From positions 3,020,001 to 3,084,000 of the forward strand of contig NC_017956.1 in the NCBI RefSeq assembly GCF_000264455.2: 64,000 nucleotides of DNA. The letters are read 5' to 3'. This stretch comes from Tistrella mobilis KA081020-065 (GTDB taxonomy: Bacteria; Pseudomonadota; Alphaproteobacteria; Tistrellales; Tistrellaceae). The translations under genes and the position numbers were made by a program. Below the pieces are notes generated by a model that was given only the letters and a program-made list of their open reading frames with translations, searched no databases and had not been told where the DNA came from. Below are positions 53,265-61,430 of the stretch, in pieces (the stretch's first letter is position 1; each line of letters begins with the position of its first letter).

Positions 53265-55147
53265 GCCACGGCCTCCCCTGATCCGGTCCGGCCGAAACCG
53301 GCATCTGCAAAACTGTCTTCGCCGCGGCTGCCATAGCCGCGGGGGGTGTAGACCCGGGTGCCCTGCCCCAGTTCCAGCCGCCGGCTGCCCCGGGCGCCGA
53401 CCATCACCAGGGTCAGCATGTCCACCGCATCGACCGCCAGCCCGTCCAGATCGGTGATCGTCACCGTCTCGTCGGGCCGGCCCAGATTGCGGGCCAGGAT
53501 CACCGGGGTGGCGCCGCCGCGCGCCTCGATCAGGATCTCGCGGGCACGGGCCAGCTGATGGCGCCGGCGGCGCGAGACCGGGTTGTAGAAGGCGACCACG
53601 AAATCGCCGGCGGCCGCGGCCCGGATCCGGCGTTCGATCACCGTGAACGGCGTCATGAGATCGGACAGCGAGATGGTGCAGAAATCATGGCCGAGCGGCG
53701 CGCCCGCCCGTGCCGCCGCAGCCTGGAGCGCCGAGATGCCGGGCGAGACCTGCACCGGCACATGGGCCCAGCCGGGGCGGGGCTCGCCCAGATCCTCGCC
53801 GCGCTCGATCAGCTCGTAGACCAGCGCCGCCATGGCATAGATGCCGGCATCGCCCGAACAGACCAGAGCCACGCTCCGCCCCTCCGCCGCCAGATCGAGT
53901 GCCGCGGCGACGCGGCGTTCCTCTTCGCCCAGCTCGTAACCGTGGCGGCGCTTGCCGGCCGCCGCCGGTCCCAGCAGATCCAGATAGAGGCCATAGCCGA
54001 CCAGGTCGGTCGCCTCTGCGACCATGCGGTCGACCTCGGGCGTGCGCCAGTCGGGCCGGCCGGGGCCGATGCCGACGACATAGAGCATGCCCGGCGCGCG
54101 CCCGACGTCGCCCGCCATGATCGGCGCCGGGGCGAGCGCCACCGCACAGGTCGCGCGCGGCGATTTACGCTTGGCCACGATCAGCTCCCCCGCGGGGCCC
54201 GCCGCCGCCAGGGCCGCCGCCTCGGCGACGCCCGCCACCCCCACCGTCGCCCTGACATAGTCGGACGGCGTTGCGAGCCGCGGGGTTTCCTCGGCAAGCC
54301 GTGCGGCGGGGAAGACCCGCACCGGCAGGCCGCGCGCGGCGGCGGCGGCGGCGATCCCGGCCTCGTCGGCCTTGATGTCGATGGTCGCGATCAGGGCCAC
54401 GGCCCCGGGTGCCAGACCGGCACCGGCCAGGGTCTCGTCGATCAGCCCGCCGATCTCCTCGGCCCCGGCACCGCGTTCGCAGCCGATGCCGACGGCAAGG
54501 CGGGCCGGATGATAGAGCAGCCCGCCCGCCGGCACCTCCCGGAGCCGGTGATCGATCACCAGCGGCACGCCGCCCTCCGCCGCCTGCGGCAGGGGGGCAA
54601 GCCAGTCGGGAAGATCCGCCTCGACCCGCACCCAGGCCCCGGCGACCAGTGCCGCCATGGCGGGTTTCGGATCCAGCCCCGCCGCCAGCCGCCAGCCGGC
54701 CGGCGGGTCGTCGAGCGCGACGCCGAAGCGCAGATCGCCCGCGGTCGTGACGGCGGCCACCGCCCCCAGCGCCGTCGCCAGCTGTCGGGCCAGATCATTG
54801 GCGCCGTGATGGCCGCCCAGAAGCGGCACGACCGCGCTGCCGTCCTCGGCGAGTGCCAGCACCGGCGGCTCGGCCGTCTTGTCGGCCAGGACCGGGGCGA
54901 GCATGCGGATCAGCGCGCCGGCAGCCGCAATGCCCAGGATCGGCCGGCCGGCCAGGAACAGGCTGCGCAGCCCCTCAGCGACGGGGTCGAGCGGCGCGAC
55001 CAGGGCGCGATCATCGGCCGCAAGCCGGGCATGGGGGCCGGTGATCACGGCGCCGGGCAGCAGTGCCTGAACCCGCCGGGCCAGCGGCAGCCCCGAAGGT
55101 CCCAGGATCAGAACGGCCGGAGCGGCGGTGGAAGGAATGTCGGTCAT
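53261..55147 (-). CDS. cobJ: CbiG-CobJ/CbiH fusion: cobalt-precorrin-5A hydrolase and precorrin-3B C17-methyltransferase
   Basis: This 628-residue protein joins two steps. Residues 1 to about 370 match CbiG: FLAGRPILGIAAAGALIRMLAPVLADK, LLGGHHGANDLAR and IGCERGAGAEEIGGLIDETL; CbiG opens the delta-lactone formed on ring contraction. Residues about 382-628 match CobJ/CbiH: LYVVGIGPGRPDWRTPEV, ALVCSGDAGIYAMAALVYE and VSPGISALQAAAARAGAPLGHDFCTISLSD. CobJ/CbiH methylates C-17 and contracts the ring. The linkage suits the cobalt-early route. Start ATG 55147, overlapping the cobI stop. Confidence 0.92.
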   Translation of the reverse strand: MTDIPSTAAPAVLILGPSGLPLARRVQALLPGAVITGPHARLAADDRALVAPLDPVAEGLRSLFLAGRPILGIAAAGALIRMLAPVLADKTAEPPVLALAEDGSAVVPLLGGHHGANDLARQLATALGAVAAVTTAGDLRFGVALDDPPAGWRLAAGLDPKPAMAALVAGAWVRVEADLPDWLAPLPQAAEGGVPLVIDHRLREVPAGGLLYHPARLAVGIGCERGAGAEEIGGLIDETLAGAGLAPGAVALIATIDIKADEAGIAAAAAARGLPVRVFPAARLAEETPRLATPSDYVRATVGVAGVAEAAALAAAGPAGELIVAKRKSPRATCAVALAPAPIMAGDVGRAPGMLYVVGIGPGRPDWRTPEVDRMVAEATDLVGYGLYLDLLGPAAAGKRRHGYELGEEERRVAAALDLAAEGRSVALVCSGDAGIYAMAALVYELIERGEDLGEPRPGWAHVPVQVSPGISALQAAAARAGAPLGHDFCTISLSDLMTPFTVIERRIRAAAAGDFVVAFYNPVSRRRRHQLARAREILIEARGGATPVILARNLGRPDETVTITDLDGLAVDAVDMLTLVMVGARGSRRLELGQGTRVYTPRGYGSRGEDSFADAGFGRTGSGEAVA

Positions 55148-55869
55148 GCTGTCGCCTCGCCGCGCCGGTGAACCAGGATCAGGCTGAAATAGGGCGCCAC
55201 CTCGTCGGGGAGGTCGGCAAGCTTCAGGATGCGCTCCCCCGGCCAGGTGGCGCGCTCGACATACCAGGCCCGGGCCAGCAGGCCGGCTTCCTCCAACACC
55301 CGGCGCAGCTTGGGCAGATGCCGGCCGACCTTGAGGAAGGCCATGCCGTCGGCCGCGGCTATCCGCGCCGCAAGCTCGGGTGCGGGCAGGGTGGCGGGGA
55401 TCATCGCCAGACAGTCGGTGCGGGCGGCGAGCGGCAGGCCGATCCGCGCCGCCGCCCCGGCCATGGAGGTGATGCCCGGCACCACCTCGACCGGAAAGCG
55501 GCCCTGGAGCCGGGCGGCCAGATACATGAACGAGCCGAAGGTGAGCGGGTCGCCCTCGCACAAGAGGCCGACATCGCGGCCCTCCGCCAGATGGGCGGCG
55601 ATGGCCGCGGCGCCGGCATCATAGGCAGCGGCCCCGGGGCTGCGGTCGTCGCGCATCGGCATCTCGATCTCGACCAGCACCGCCCCGGGCGCGATCAGCC
55701 CGCCTGCGATGCTGAGCGCCATCCCCCGGCCGGCGCCGGCCGCGCGGATATGGGCGATCACCCCCAGCCTGCCGAGCAGCCGGGCGGCCTTCAGCGTGAT
55801 CAGCTCCGGATCGCCCGGCCCGAGGCCGAGACCAATGAGCCGGCCGGTCGTCGAACCTGCCCCGCTCAT
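55144..55869 (-). CDS. cobI: (Cobalt-)precorrin-2 C20-methyltransferase
   Basis: A 241-residue SAM methyltransferase of the CobI/CbiL type that methylates C-20 of precorrin-2 or cobalt-factor II. LIGLGLGPGDPELITLKAARLL holds the SAM motif; GLLCEGDPLTFGSFMYLAARL and VVPGITSMAGAAARIGLPLA are conserved. It overlaps cobL upstream and the cbiG/cobJ fusion downstream by 4 nt each, implying coupled translation. The sequence alone does not tell the cobalt-containing from the metal-free substrate. Confidence 0.94.
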   Translation of the reverse strand: MSGAGSTTGRLIGLGLGPGDPELITLKAARLLGRLGVIAHIRAAGAGRGMALSIAGGLIAPGAVLVEIEMPMRDDRSPGAAAYDAGAAAIAAHLAEGRDVGLLCEGDPLTFGSFMYLAARLQGRFPVEVVPGITSMAGAAARIGLPLAARTDCLAMIPATLPAPELAARIAAADGMAFLKVGRHLPKLRRVLEEAGLLARAWYVERATWPGERILKLADLPDEVAPYFSLILVHRRGEATA

Positions 55870-57104
55870 GCGCGCCGCCAGGCCCATTGGGTGACCGGCA
55901 TCGCCGTCCGCCAGCCCAGATGCGGCCCGACCGGCTCGGCGCGGGCGATCTGGATGCGGGTCAGATCGCCGCCATGGCGGGCCTGAGCCTCGATCAGCGC
56001 CGCCTCTCCCGACAGCGTCACGGCATTGGCCACCAGCCGGCCGCCCGGCTTCAACAGAGTGACCAGTTGGTCGATCAGCCCCGCCTGGGCCACGGCGCCG
56101 CCCAGGAAGATCGCATCCGGAACCGGCAACCCGGCCAGCGCCTCGGGCAGATGGCCCTCGATCAGCGTCAGTCCCGGCACGCCCAGCCTGAGCGCATTGG
56201 CCCGCGCCCGATCCAGCCGGTCGGGCCGCTGTTCGATGCCGATCGCCCTGGCGGTCGGCTCGGCCCGCAGCCATTCGATCGCGACCGAACCATTGCCGGC
56301 ACCCAGATCCCAGAGCAGCGCACCGGGTGCCGGCATCAGCCGGGCCAGGGTGATCGCCCGCACCTCGCGCTTGGTCAGCTGGCCGTCATGATCGAAAGCG
56401 TCGTCGTCGAGCCCGGCGAGGGTCGGCAGCCAGTCGGTCGCGGGTGCCGCCACCAGTTCGACCGCGACCGTGTTGAGATCGGCCGCCGGGCGCGGATCCC
56501 AGTCGCCGGCCGTCCCGCGGCGCAGGGCTTCGCGCGGGCCACCCAGGCATTCGAGCACGACCATCGGGCTGGCGCCGAAACCGCGTTCGGCCAGACGGGC
56601 GGCGATCGCCGCCGGGGCCGCGCCGTCGTCGGTATATATAACGAGACGCGCGCCGGGCTGAAGATGGCGGTCGAGCAGCGCCAGCGGCCGGCCGTGCAGG
56701 GTGATGATCCGCACCTCGGGCAGCGGCCAGCCCAGCCGGGCACAGACCAGGCTGGCGGCCGAGGGGGCCGGGTGCACGCAGAGCGCATCGGCCCCGAACC
56801 AGCGGGCAAGCGTGGTGCCGACACCCCAGCAGAAGGGGTCGCCGCTCGCCAGCACCACCAGCCGCCGGCCGCGCGCGGCCTCGATCGCCGGCCGCAGATC
56901 CTTGAGCGGGCTGGGCCAGGCCAGGCGCGGGCGGGGGTCGTCATCCGGCAGCATCGCCAGATGGCGATCGCCGCCGATCAGCAGCTCCGCCGCGACCACC
57001 TCGGCCCTGGCCTCGGTGCCGAGCCCGGCCAGACCGTCCTCGCCGATGCCGATCACGGTGATCCAGGGCGCTGGTGCGGTCGTCAGGCTGGCCCCGTCCA
57101 TCAT
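55866..57104 (-). CDS. cobL: (Cobalt-)precorrin-6B/6Y C5,15-methyltransferase, decarboxylating (CbiE-CbiT fusion)
   Basis: A 412-residue bifunctional methyltransferase. The N-terminal CbiE domain (about 12-210) starts with ITVIGIGEDGLAGLG and has VVLASGDPFCWGVGTTLARWF; the C-terminal CbiT domain (about 225-412) has LTKREVRAITLARLMPAPGALLWDLGAGNGSVAIEWLR and DAIFLGGAVAQAGLIDQL. It methylates C-5 and C-15 and decarboxylates the C-12 acetate. Overlaps cobH and cobI by 4 nt. The fusion is the normal state in proteobacteria. Confidence 0.95.
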   Translation of the reverse strand: MMDGASLTTAPAPWITVIGIGEDGLAGLGTEARAEVVAAELLIGGDRHLAMLPDDDPRPRLAWPSPLKDLRPAIEAARGRRLVVLASGDPFCWGVGTTLARWFGADALCVHPAPSAASLVCARLGWPLPEVRIITLHGRPLALLDRHLQPGARLVIYTDDGAAPAAIAARLAERGFGASPMVVLECLGGPREALRRGTAGDWDPRPAADLNTVAVELVAAPATDWLPTLAGLDDDAFDHDGQLTKREVRAITLARLMPAPGALLWDLGAGNGSVAIEWLRAEPTARAIGIEQRPDRLDRARANALRLGVPGLTLIEGHLPEALAGLPVPDAIFLGGAVAQAGLIDQLVTLLKPGGRLVANAVTLSGEAALIEAQARHGGDLTRIQIARAEPVGPHLGWRTAMPVTQWAWRRA

Positions 57105-57739
57105 CCACCCTCCTCATTCGGTGCCCAGAGGGCGTTGACCGCGGCCGAGGCCATGGCACTGCCGCCCATCCGCCCCGGCAGGGTGAGGAAGGGCACGCCG
57201 CAACCGGCCTCGATCAGCGCCTGCTTGCTTTCGGCCGCCCCCACGAAGCCGACCGGAAAGGCCAGGATCGCCGCCGGGCGCGGCCCGCCGGCGGCGATGA
57301 TCTCCAGCAGGCGGAACAGGGCCGTGGGCGCGTTGCCGATCGCGACCACGGCGCCGGCCAGCCGGTCGCCCAGCGCGTCGAGCGCCGCGGCCGAGCGGGT
57401 GGTGCCGTCGCGCGCCGCGATCGCCGCGGTCTCATCGCAGTCCAGCCCGCAGAGAATCTCGGTGCCGGCCGGCAGCCGGCGGCGGATGATGCCCGAGGCG
57501 ACCATGCGGCAATCGGCGATCACCGGCCGCCCTGCGGCCAGCGCGGCACGGCCGGCCGTCGCCGGATCCCCCTGCCAGGCAAGTCGGGAAGCCACTTCGA
57601 CCATGCCGCAGGCATGAACGACCCTGAGCGCCAGCGGCACCAGGGCCGGCGGCAGCCGGTCAAGCTCCGCCTCGGCCCGGATGATGGCGAAGGATCGGGC
57701 ATAGATCTGGTCGGGCACACGCAGCCAGGCCGTGCTCAT
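57101..57739 (-). CDS. cobH: (Cobalt-)precorrin-8X methylmutase
   Basis: A 212-residue CobH/CbiC enzyme that moves the C-11 methyl to C-12, giving hydrogenobyrinic or cobyrinic acid. RVVHACGMVEVASRL contains the catalytic histidine, and VIADCRMVASGIIRRRLP, LAGAVVAIGNAPTALFRLLEII and GVPFLTLPGRMGGSAMASAAVNAL are family blocks. It overlaps the cbiX stop by 4 nt upstream and cobL by 4 nt downstream. Confidence 0.95.
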   Translation of the reverse strand: MSTAWLRVPDQIYARSFAIIRAEAELDRLPPALVPLALRVVHACGMVEVASRLAWQGDPATAGRAALAAGRPVIADCRMVASGIIRRRLPAGTEILCGLDCDETAAIAARDGTTRSAAALDALGDRLAGAVVAIGNAPTALFRLLEIIAAGGPRPAAILAFPVGFVGAAESKQALIEAGCGVPFLTLPGRMGGSAMASAAVNALWAPNEEGG

Positions 57740-58893
57740 CCGCCCGAAGCCTTCTTCAGGCTGGCCGCTTCCCTGTTCAGGCTGGATGGGCCGAGCGGAT
57801 GGTCGGCATGGGGATAGGGGTGGTGGTGATGGCCGTGATCATGGCCGGCCCCATGGTGGTGGTGCCCGTGGTCGTGCCCATGGGGATGATCGTGATCATG
57901 ATGGTGATGATGGTCATGGGTCTGCGCAGGCCCGTGATCATGCCCCGCGGCACCGGTGCCGATGCCCTCCACATGATGGTGGTGGCTTTCCTGCGGCAGG
58001 CCGCGCTCGCCCTCGAAGCCCAGCACCTGAACGCGGTATTTGCACATCTGGCAGTTCATGTTGCCGGTGCCCTGCAGGATTTCCTGCACCCGGTCGATCA
58101 TGGTTTCCACCACCTGCGGGTGGTCGCGCAGATAGCGGGCCTTCACGAATTCGATCCCGGGGAAATCGGCCGCCACCCGGTCGACGGCGTCGTAGATCCG
58201 GTTGACCAGAATGCCGGTGAACAGGAAATACGGGAACACCACGACCCGCCGGAAGCCCAGCCGCACCGCATGGCGGAGCGCCGGTTCGGTCAGCGGGAAG
58301 GTGACGCCCGAATAGGCCGTCTCGGCCCAGCCGAGGCCCAGCCCTTCCCACAGCATGCGCCCGACCTTGGCGACATTGGAATTTGCATCCGGGTCGGATG
58401 CGCCGCGGCCCACGACCACCAGCAGGGTGTCGTGGCGCGGGATGGGGTCGGTGGCCGGGCGGGCGGCGTCGGCACGGGCGATGGCCGCCTCTACCCGCTC
58501 TCCCGCCGCCTTCAGCATCCGCGGGTCGATACCCAGTTCACGGCCATAGCGGATGGTGAAGCCGGGATCGGCCCGGCCGCCGGCCATGTCGCCGCCCGAC
58601 CGCACGCTTTCCTGATAGGTGTTCAGCACCGAGGGGATGTCGTTCTTGGCATGGCCGGCGGCGAACAGCATGCCCGGCACGGCCAGAACCTCGCGCACCC
58701 CCTGGGCTCGCAGCCGGTCCAGGCCGTCGCGGATGATCGGGCGGGCGAATTCCAGATAGCCGTATTCGACGGGCACCGGGGCAAAGCGGCGGCGCAGCTC
58801 TATGGCCAGCTCGGCGAATTCGTCGACCGCCCCCTGATCGCGGCTGCCATGGCCGCAGATCATCAATCCCTGACCGGCTCCAAGCCCGAACAT
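57736..58893 (-). CDS. cbiX: Long sirohydrochlorin cobaltochelatase CbiX with His-rich tail
   Basis: A 385-residue CbiX of the two-domain (long) type that inserts Co2+ into sirohydrochlorin. The first domain has LMICGHGSRDQGAVDEF with the catalytic histidine and GMLFAAGHAKNDIP with the second; the other half repeats the fold (LLVVVGRGASDPD). NMNCQMCKYRV is the MxCxxC iron-sulfur motif. The last 65 residues hold about 29 histidines, probably for metal storage. It heads the corrin operon; the ATG at 58893 has GGAGG upstream. The frame runs on to 59178 without family similarity. Confidence 0.92.
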   Translation of the reverse strand: MFGLGAGQGLMICGHGSRDQGAVDEFAELAIELRRRFAPVPVEYGYLEFARPIIRDGLDRLRAQGVREVLAVPGMLFAAGHAKNDIPSVLNTYQESVRSGGDMAGGRADPGFTIRYGRELGIDPRMLKAAGERVEAAIARADAARPATDPIPRHDTLLVVVGRGASDPDANSNVAKVGRMLWEGLGLGWAETAYSGVTFPLTEPALRHAVRLGFRRVVVFPYFLFTGILVNRIYDAVDRVAADFPGIEFVKARYLRDHPQVVETMIDRVQEILQGTGNMNCQMCKYRVQVLGFEGERGLPQESHHHHVEGIGTGAAGHDHGPAQTHDHHHHHDHDHPHGHDHGHHHHGAGHDHGHHHHPYPHADHPLGPSSLNREAASLKKASGG

Positions 58894-59438
58894 CGCGTTC
58901 CGTCCCTCCGTCACACTGCTGTCGGTGCGGAAGCGGCCGATGGACGAGGGGCATATATATACCGAGAGGAAGCGCGCTGCGTCGGCGTCGCGTGGCAGCA
59001 GAAAACCGTAGCCGCCGGCGGGGTGCAGGCGGCGATGCCATCGCGATCGTCCACGCGGGCTTCCATCCAGGATCCGCCCGTCCGCCGGCGATGATCCCGC
59101 CCGCGAAGCCCCGTCGCGTCTGGCGTCCCGGGGCGTGGTGGCCGGTCCCGCATCGGGCCGGCCTTGTGCAACCACCATGCGTCAACCGCGCGAAGGATGC
59201 AACATCTCGCCGATTTTCAATCAATGGGGGAGAATTCGTCCCGTCACGCATCCCGGGGCATCGAACTCTGTCCCCCACCATGCTGCGGATGCCCGCGCCG
59301 GATACCCTGAGGTTGCACCGCCCGCACCTGCGACACCGGGGCACAGGGTGCCCGGGCGGGCACGAGCCTGAAAGGCGAGTGCTGAAAAATCAATGGGTTG
59401 GCCAAGCCAATCCCTTGTAAAGCAAGGGGTTTTCATTC
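58894..59438. other. Intergenic region between cbiX operon and atp operon
   Basis: This is the left 545 nt of a 722-nt gap without a credible gene. It must hold the promoter of the minus-strand corrin operon; a TATATATAT stretch at 58953-58961 is the best -10 candidate but lacks a clear -35. I looked on the minus strand for cobalamin-riboswitch cores and found none. A hairpin followed by TTTT at 59412-59433 marks the right side. Several GC-rich stems occur around 59330-59365. Confidence 0.5.
59412..59433 (+). terminator. Small terminator-like hairpin just before the atp promoter
   Basis: CCCTTG (59412-59417) pairs with CAAGGG (59423-59428) across TAAAG, followed by GTTTT. It ends 6 nt before the -35 box of the atp promoter and could insulate the operon from upstream transcription. 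The stem is short, so activity is uncertain. Confidence 0.45.
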
Positions 59439-59467
59439 TTGACACGCATAGGGCTTCCCCGTATGGT
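59439..59467 (+). promoter_or_regulatory. Sigma-70-type promoter of the atp (F0) operon
   Basis: TTGACA (59439-59444) and TATGGT (59462-59467) are separated by exactly 17 nt. It is the best housekeeping promoter match that I see in the window. Transcription would begin near 59474, leaving a leader of about 140 nt before atpI. Confidence 0.8.
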
Positions 59468-59615
59468 TCACGCGCCTTCGGCAGCGCTGTTGCGGCGCGG
59501 CCGGCGTGCCCGGGTGACCGGGTGCCAAGGTGCGGCAGCAGAGATGCGGCCCGCCTGGTGCCGGAAATCCAGAGGCGCCTTCCACCGACCGGATGCTCAA
59601 GGCGGGCCGACGCTC

Positions 59616-60020
59616 ATGGATGACCGGGACGACTCGGGACTGAAAGAGCTTGAAGCCCGACTGAAGCAGGCACGATCCTCCACCGGCCGCCGCACGGGCG
59701 ACGGTCCGGGGAATTCGCGTGAGCCGGTGAAGGGCATCGGGTTCGCCGCTCGCGTCGGGACGGACCTCCTGGCGGCTCTCGTCGTCGGGCTCGGGCTTGG
59801 CTGGTTTATCGACCGCTGGCTCGGCACGGCACCCTTCGGAATGCTCGTCTTCTTTCTATTTGGTGCGGCGGCCGGCATACGCAATGCCTATGCCTTCGCC
59901 AAACGGACGATGAACGAGATCGATGAAGGCGAAGCGCAGGGCAACGGCCCGGCCGGGCCCCCGCAAGGGGATGGGTCGGGACGACAGGACGGCACCCGTG
60001 ATGCCGGACGGAAAGATTGA
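59616..60020 (+). CDS. atpI: ATP synthase accessory protein I (AtpI/AtpZ-like)
   Basis: A 134-residue protein with a charged N-terminus (LKELEARLKQARSSTG) and two membrane helices (VGTDLLAALVVGLGLGWFIDRWLG and PFGMLVFFLFGAAAGIRNAYAFAKR), the usual AtpI topology. It aids assembly of the c-ring and may have a role in Mg2+ supply. First gene of the operon, about 140 nt behind the promoter. The glycine-rich C-terminal tail is not conserved. The start at 59616 opens the family-like region. Confidence 0.85.
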   Translation: MDDRDDSGLKELEARLKQARSSTGRRTGDGPGNSREPVKGIGFAARVGTDLLAALVVGLGLGWFIDRWLGTAPFGMLVFFLFGAAAGIRNAYAFAKRTMNEIDEGEAQGNGPAGPPQGDGSGRQDGTRDAGRKD

Positions 60021-60134
60021 CGGGTCTGCGGGTCGACCGCGGGCAAGGGTGCGGAAGGTGGCCGGCATGCGGGAACTCCCCGGTGCCGACGGCTCCGGCC
60101 AGGGTTGAGTTCTTAACGAAGAGCGAGGGCCACG

Positions 60135-60866
60135 GTGGCGGAAGCACATAGCCCGCTTGAGCAGTTCCACATCAAGCGTCTGGTCGACCTCCAGATCGGC
60201 GGCGTCGACATCTCCTTCACCAACTCGTCGCTGTGGATGTTCATCGCCATCGCGGCCGTTACGCTGTTCCTGACGCTGGGCTCGCGCAATCGCGCCCTCG
60301 TTCCGGGCCGCGGACAGTCGATGGCGGAGATGTCCTACGAGTTTGTCGCGAACATGCTTCGAGACAACGTGGGGTCGGAAGGCCGGAAGTACTTCCCCTT
60401 CATCTTCACGCTGTTCATGTTCGTCCTGTTCGCCAACCTGGCGGGCATGCTCCCCTACAGCTTCACCACCACCAGCCATATCGTCGTCACCTTTGCGATG
60501 GCGCTGTTCGTCTGGCTGCTGACCACTGTGATCGGTCTGGTGAAGCATGGCGGTCACTTCTTCAGCTTCTTCGTTCCCCAGGGCGTGCCCCTGTGGATGA
60601 TGCCGCTGGTGGTGCCGATCGAGATCATCTCCTATCTGTCGCGTCCGATCAGCCTGTCGGTGCGACTGTTCGCGAACATGGTTGCCGGGCACACGATGTT
60701 GAAGGTGCTGGCCGGCTTCATCGTCGCGCTCGGTGTCGCGGGCATTGCGCCTCTCGTGGTGGTCGTGGGCCTCACCGCCCTCGAACTCTTCATCGCCGCG
60801 CTGCAGGCCTATGTCTTCGCGATCCTGACCTGCATCTACCTCAACGACGCGCTGCACCTGCATTGA
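60135..60866 (+). CDS. atpB: ATP synthase F0 subunit a
   Basis: A 243-residue integral membrane subunit that forms the proton half-channels. About five helices are visible. MLPYSFTTTSHIVVTFAMAL is the family block, SYLSRPISLSVRLFANMVAGHTMLKVL holds the essential arginine (SVRLFANM), and ALEFIAALQAYVFAILTCIYLNDALHLH-like sequence ends the protein. The start is GTG at 60135 with GAGGG upstream. It lies 114 nt after atpI. Confidence 0.96.
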   Translation: MAEAHSPLEQFHIKRLVDLQIGGVDISFTNSSLWMFIAIAAVTLFLTLGSRNRALVPGRGQSMAEMSYEFVANMLRDNVGSEGRKYFPFIFTLFMFVLFANLAGMLPYSFTTTSHIVVTFAMALFVWLLTTVIGLVKHGGHFFSFFVPQGVPLWMMPLVVPIEIISYLSRPISLSVRLFANMVAGHTMLKVLAGFIVALGVAGIAPLVVVVGLTALELFIAALQAYVFAILTCIYLNDALHLH

Positions 60867-60985
60867 GATCCGGGACCGGATCCGACCGACCGGCGATGTC
60901 GCCGGCCGGTCCCCGGTCACGGGCAGGTATCAGGCGATCGCCTCTCTGAAAACCAGTCCCTTTGTCAAGATAAGGAAGTTGAGCG

Positions 60986-61213
60986 ATGGAACTGGAAGCC
61001 GCAAAGATGATCGGTGCCGGCCTCGCGGTGCTTGCGCTGTTCGGCGTCGGTATCGGTATCGGCAACATCTTCTCCTCGCTGGTCAGCTCGCTGGCGCGGA
61101 ACCCCTCGGTCCGCACCACCGTGTTCCCCCTCGCGATGCTCGGCTTCGCGCTGGTCGAGGCGGTCGGCCTCTTCGCCCTGCTGATCGCGCTGATCATCCT
61201 CTTCGTGTTCTGA
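60986..61213 (+). CDS. atpE: ATP synthase F0 subunit c
   Basis: A 75-residue two-helix hairpin that assembles into the rotor ring. The first helix is [20 protein letters not shown], the polar loop is ARNPS, and the second helix has the proton-binding glutamate in [14 protein letters not shown]. This is a standard H+-type c subunit. It is 119 nt downstream of atpB; a strong stem-loop follows at 61247-61277, in the longer gap before atpF'. Confidence 0.97.
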   Translation: MELEAAKMIGAGLAVLALFGVGIGIGNIFSSLVSSLARNPSVRTTVFPLAMLGFALVEAVGLFALLIALIILFVF

Positions 61214-61246
61214 TCAGCACGACGGCCGGGAACCGGTACCGAGCGG

Positions 61247-61277
61247 GCCCGAGGGGTGTGAAAACACCGCCTCGGGC
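61247..61277 (+). other. Stem-loop with GAAA tetraloop between atpE and atpF'
   Basis: GCCCGAGG (61247-61254) and GGTGT (61255-61259) pair with ACACC (61264-61268) and CCTCGGGC (61270-61277), with one bulged G and a GAAA (GNRA) loop. No T-run follows, so it is not a classical terminator. Its place just after atpE suggests mRNA stabilisation or partial processing. Confidence 0.6.
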
Positions 61278-61430
61278 GCGTTCGTGAGGGCGGGGACGGC
61301 AGACGGCCTCCGGAATGAAGCCCGTCAGGGTACGACTTTCCGACCAGGGCACGATCCGCCTGCCACGCCAGACTTTCGCCATGACGGCCGGCCCCGCGGG
61401 GCCCCGTCCACGAAATGCCCCGGGAGACCC

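Noticed and set aside
58894-59178. N-terminal extension of CbiX to 59178
   Set aside because: The extension is arginine/glycine-rich with no family similarity; the conserved GHGS block lies right after the ATG at 58893, which has GGAGG upstream.
58894-59430. Possible minus-strand cobalamin riboswitch ahead of cbiX
   Set aside because: Operon content makes it likely, but I could not find the CCCCGCAAC core or a B12 box on that strand.
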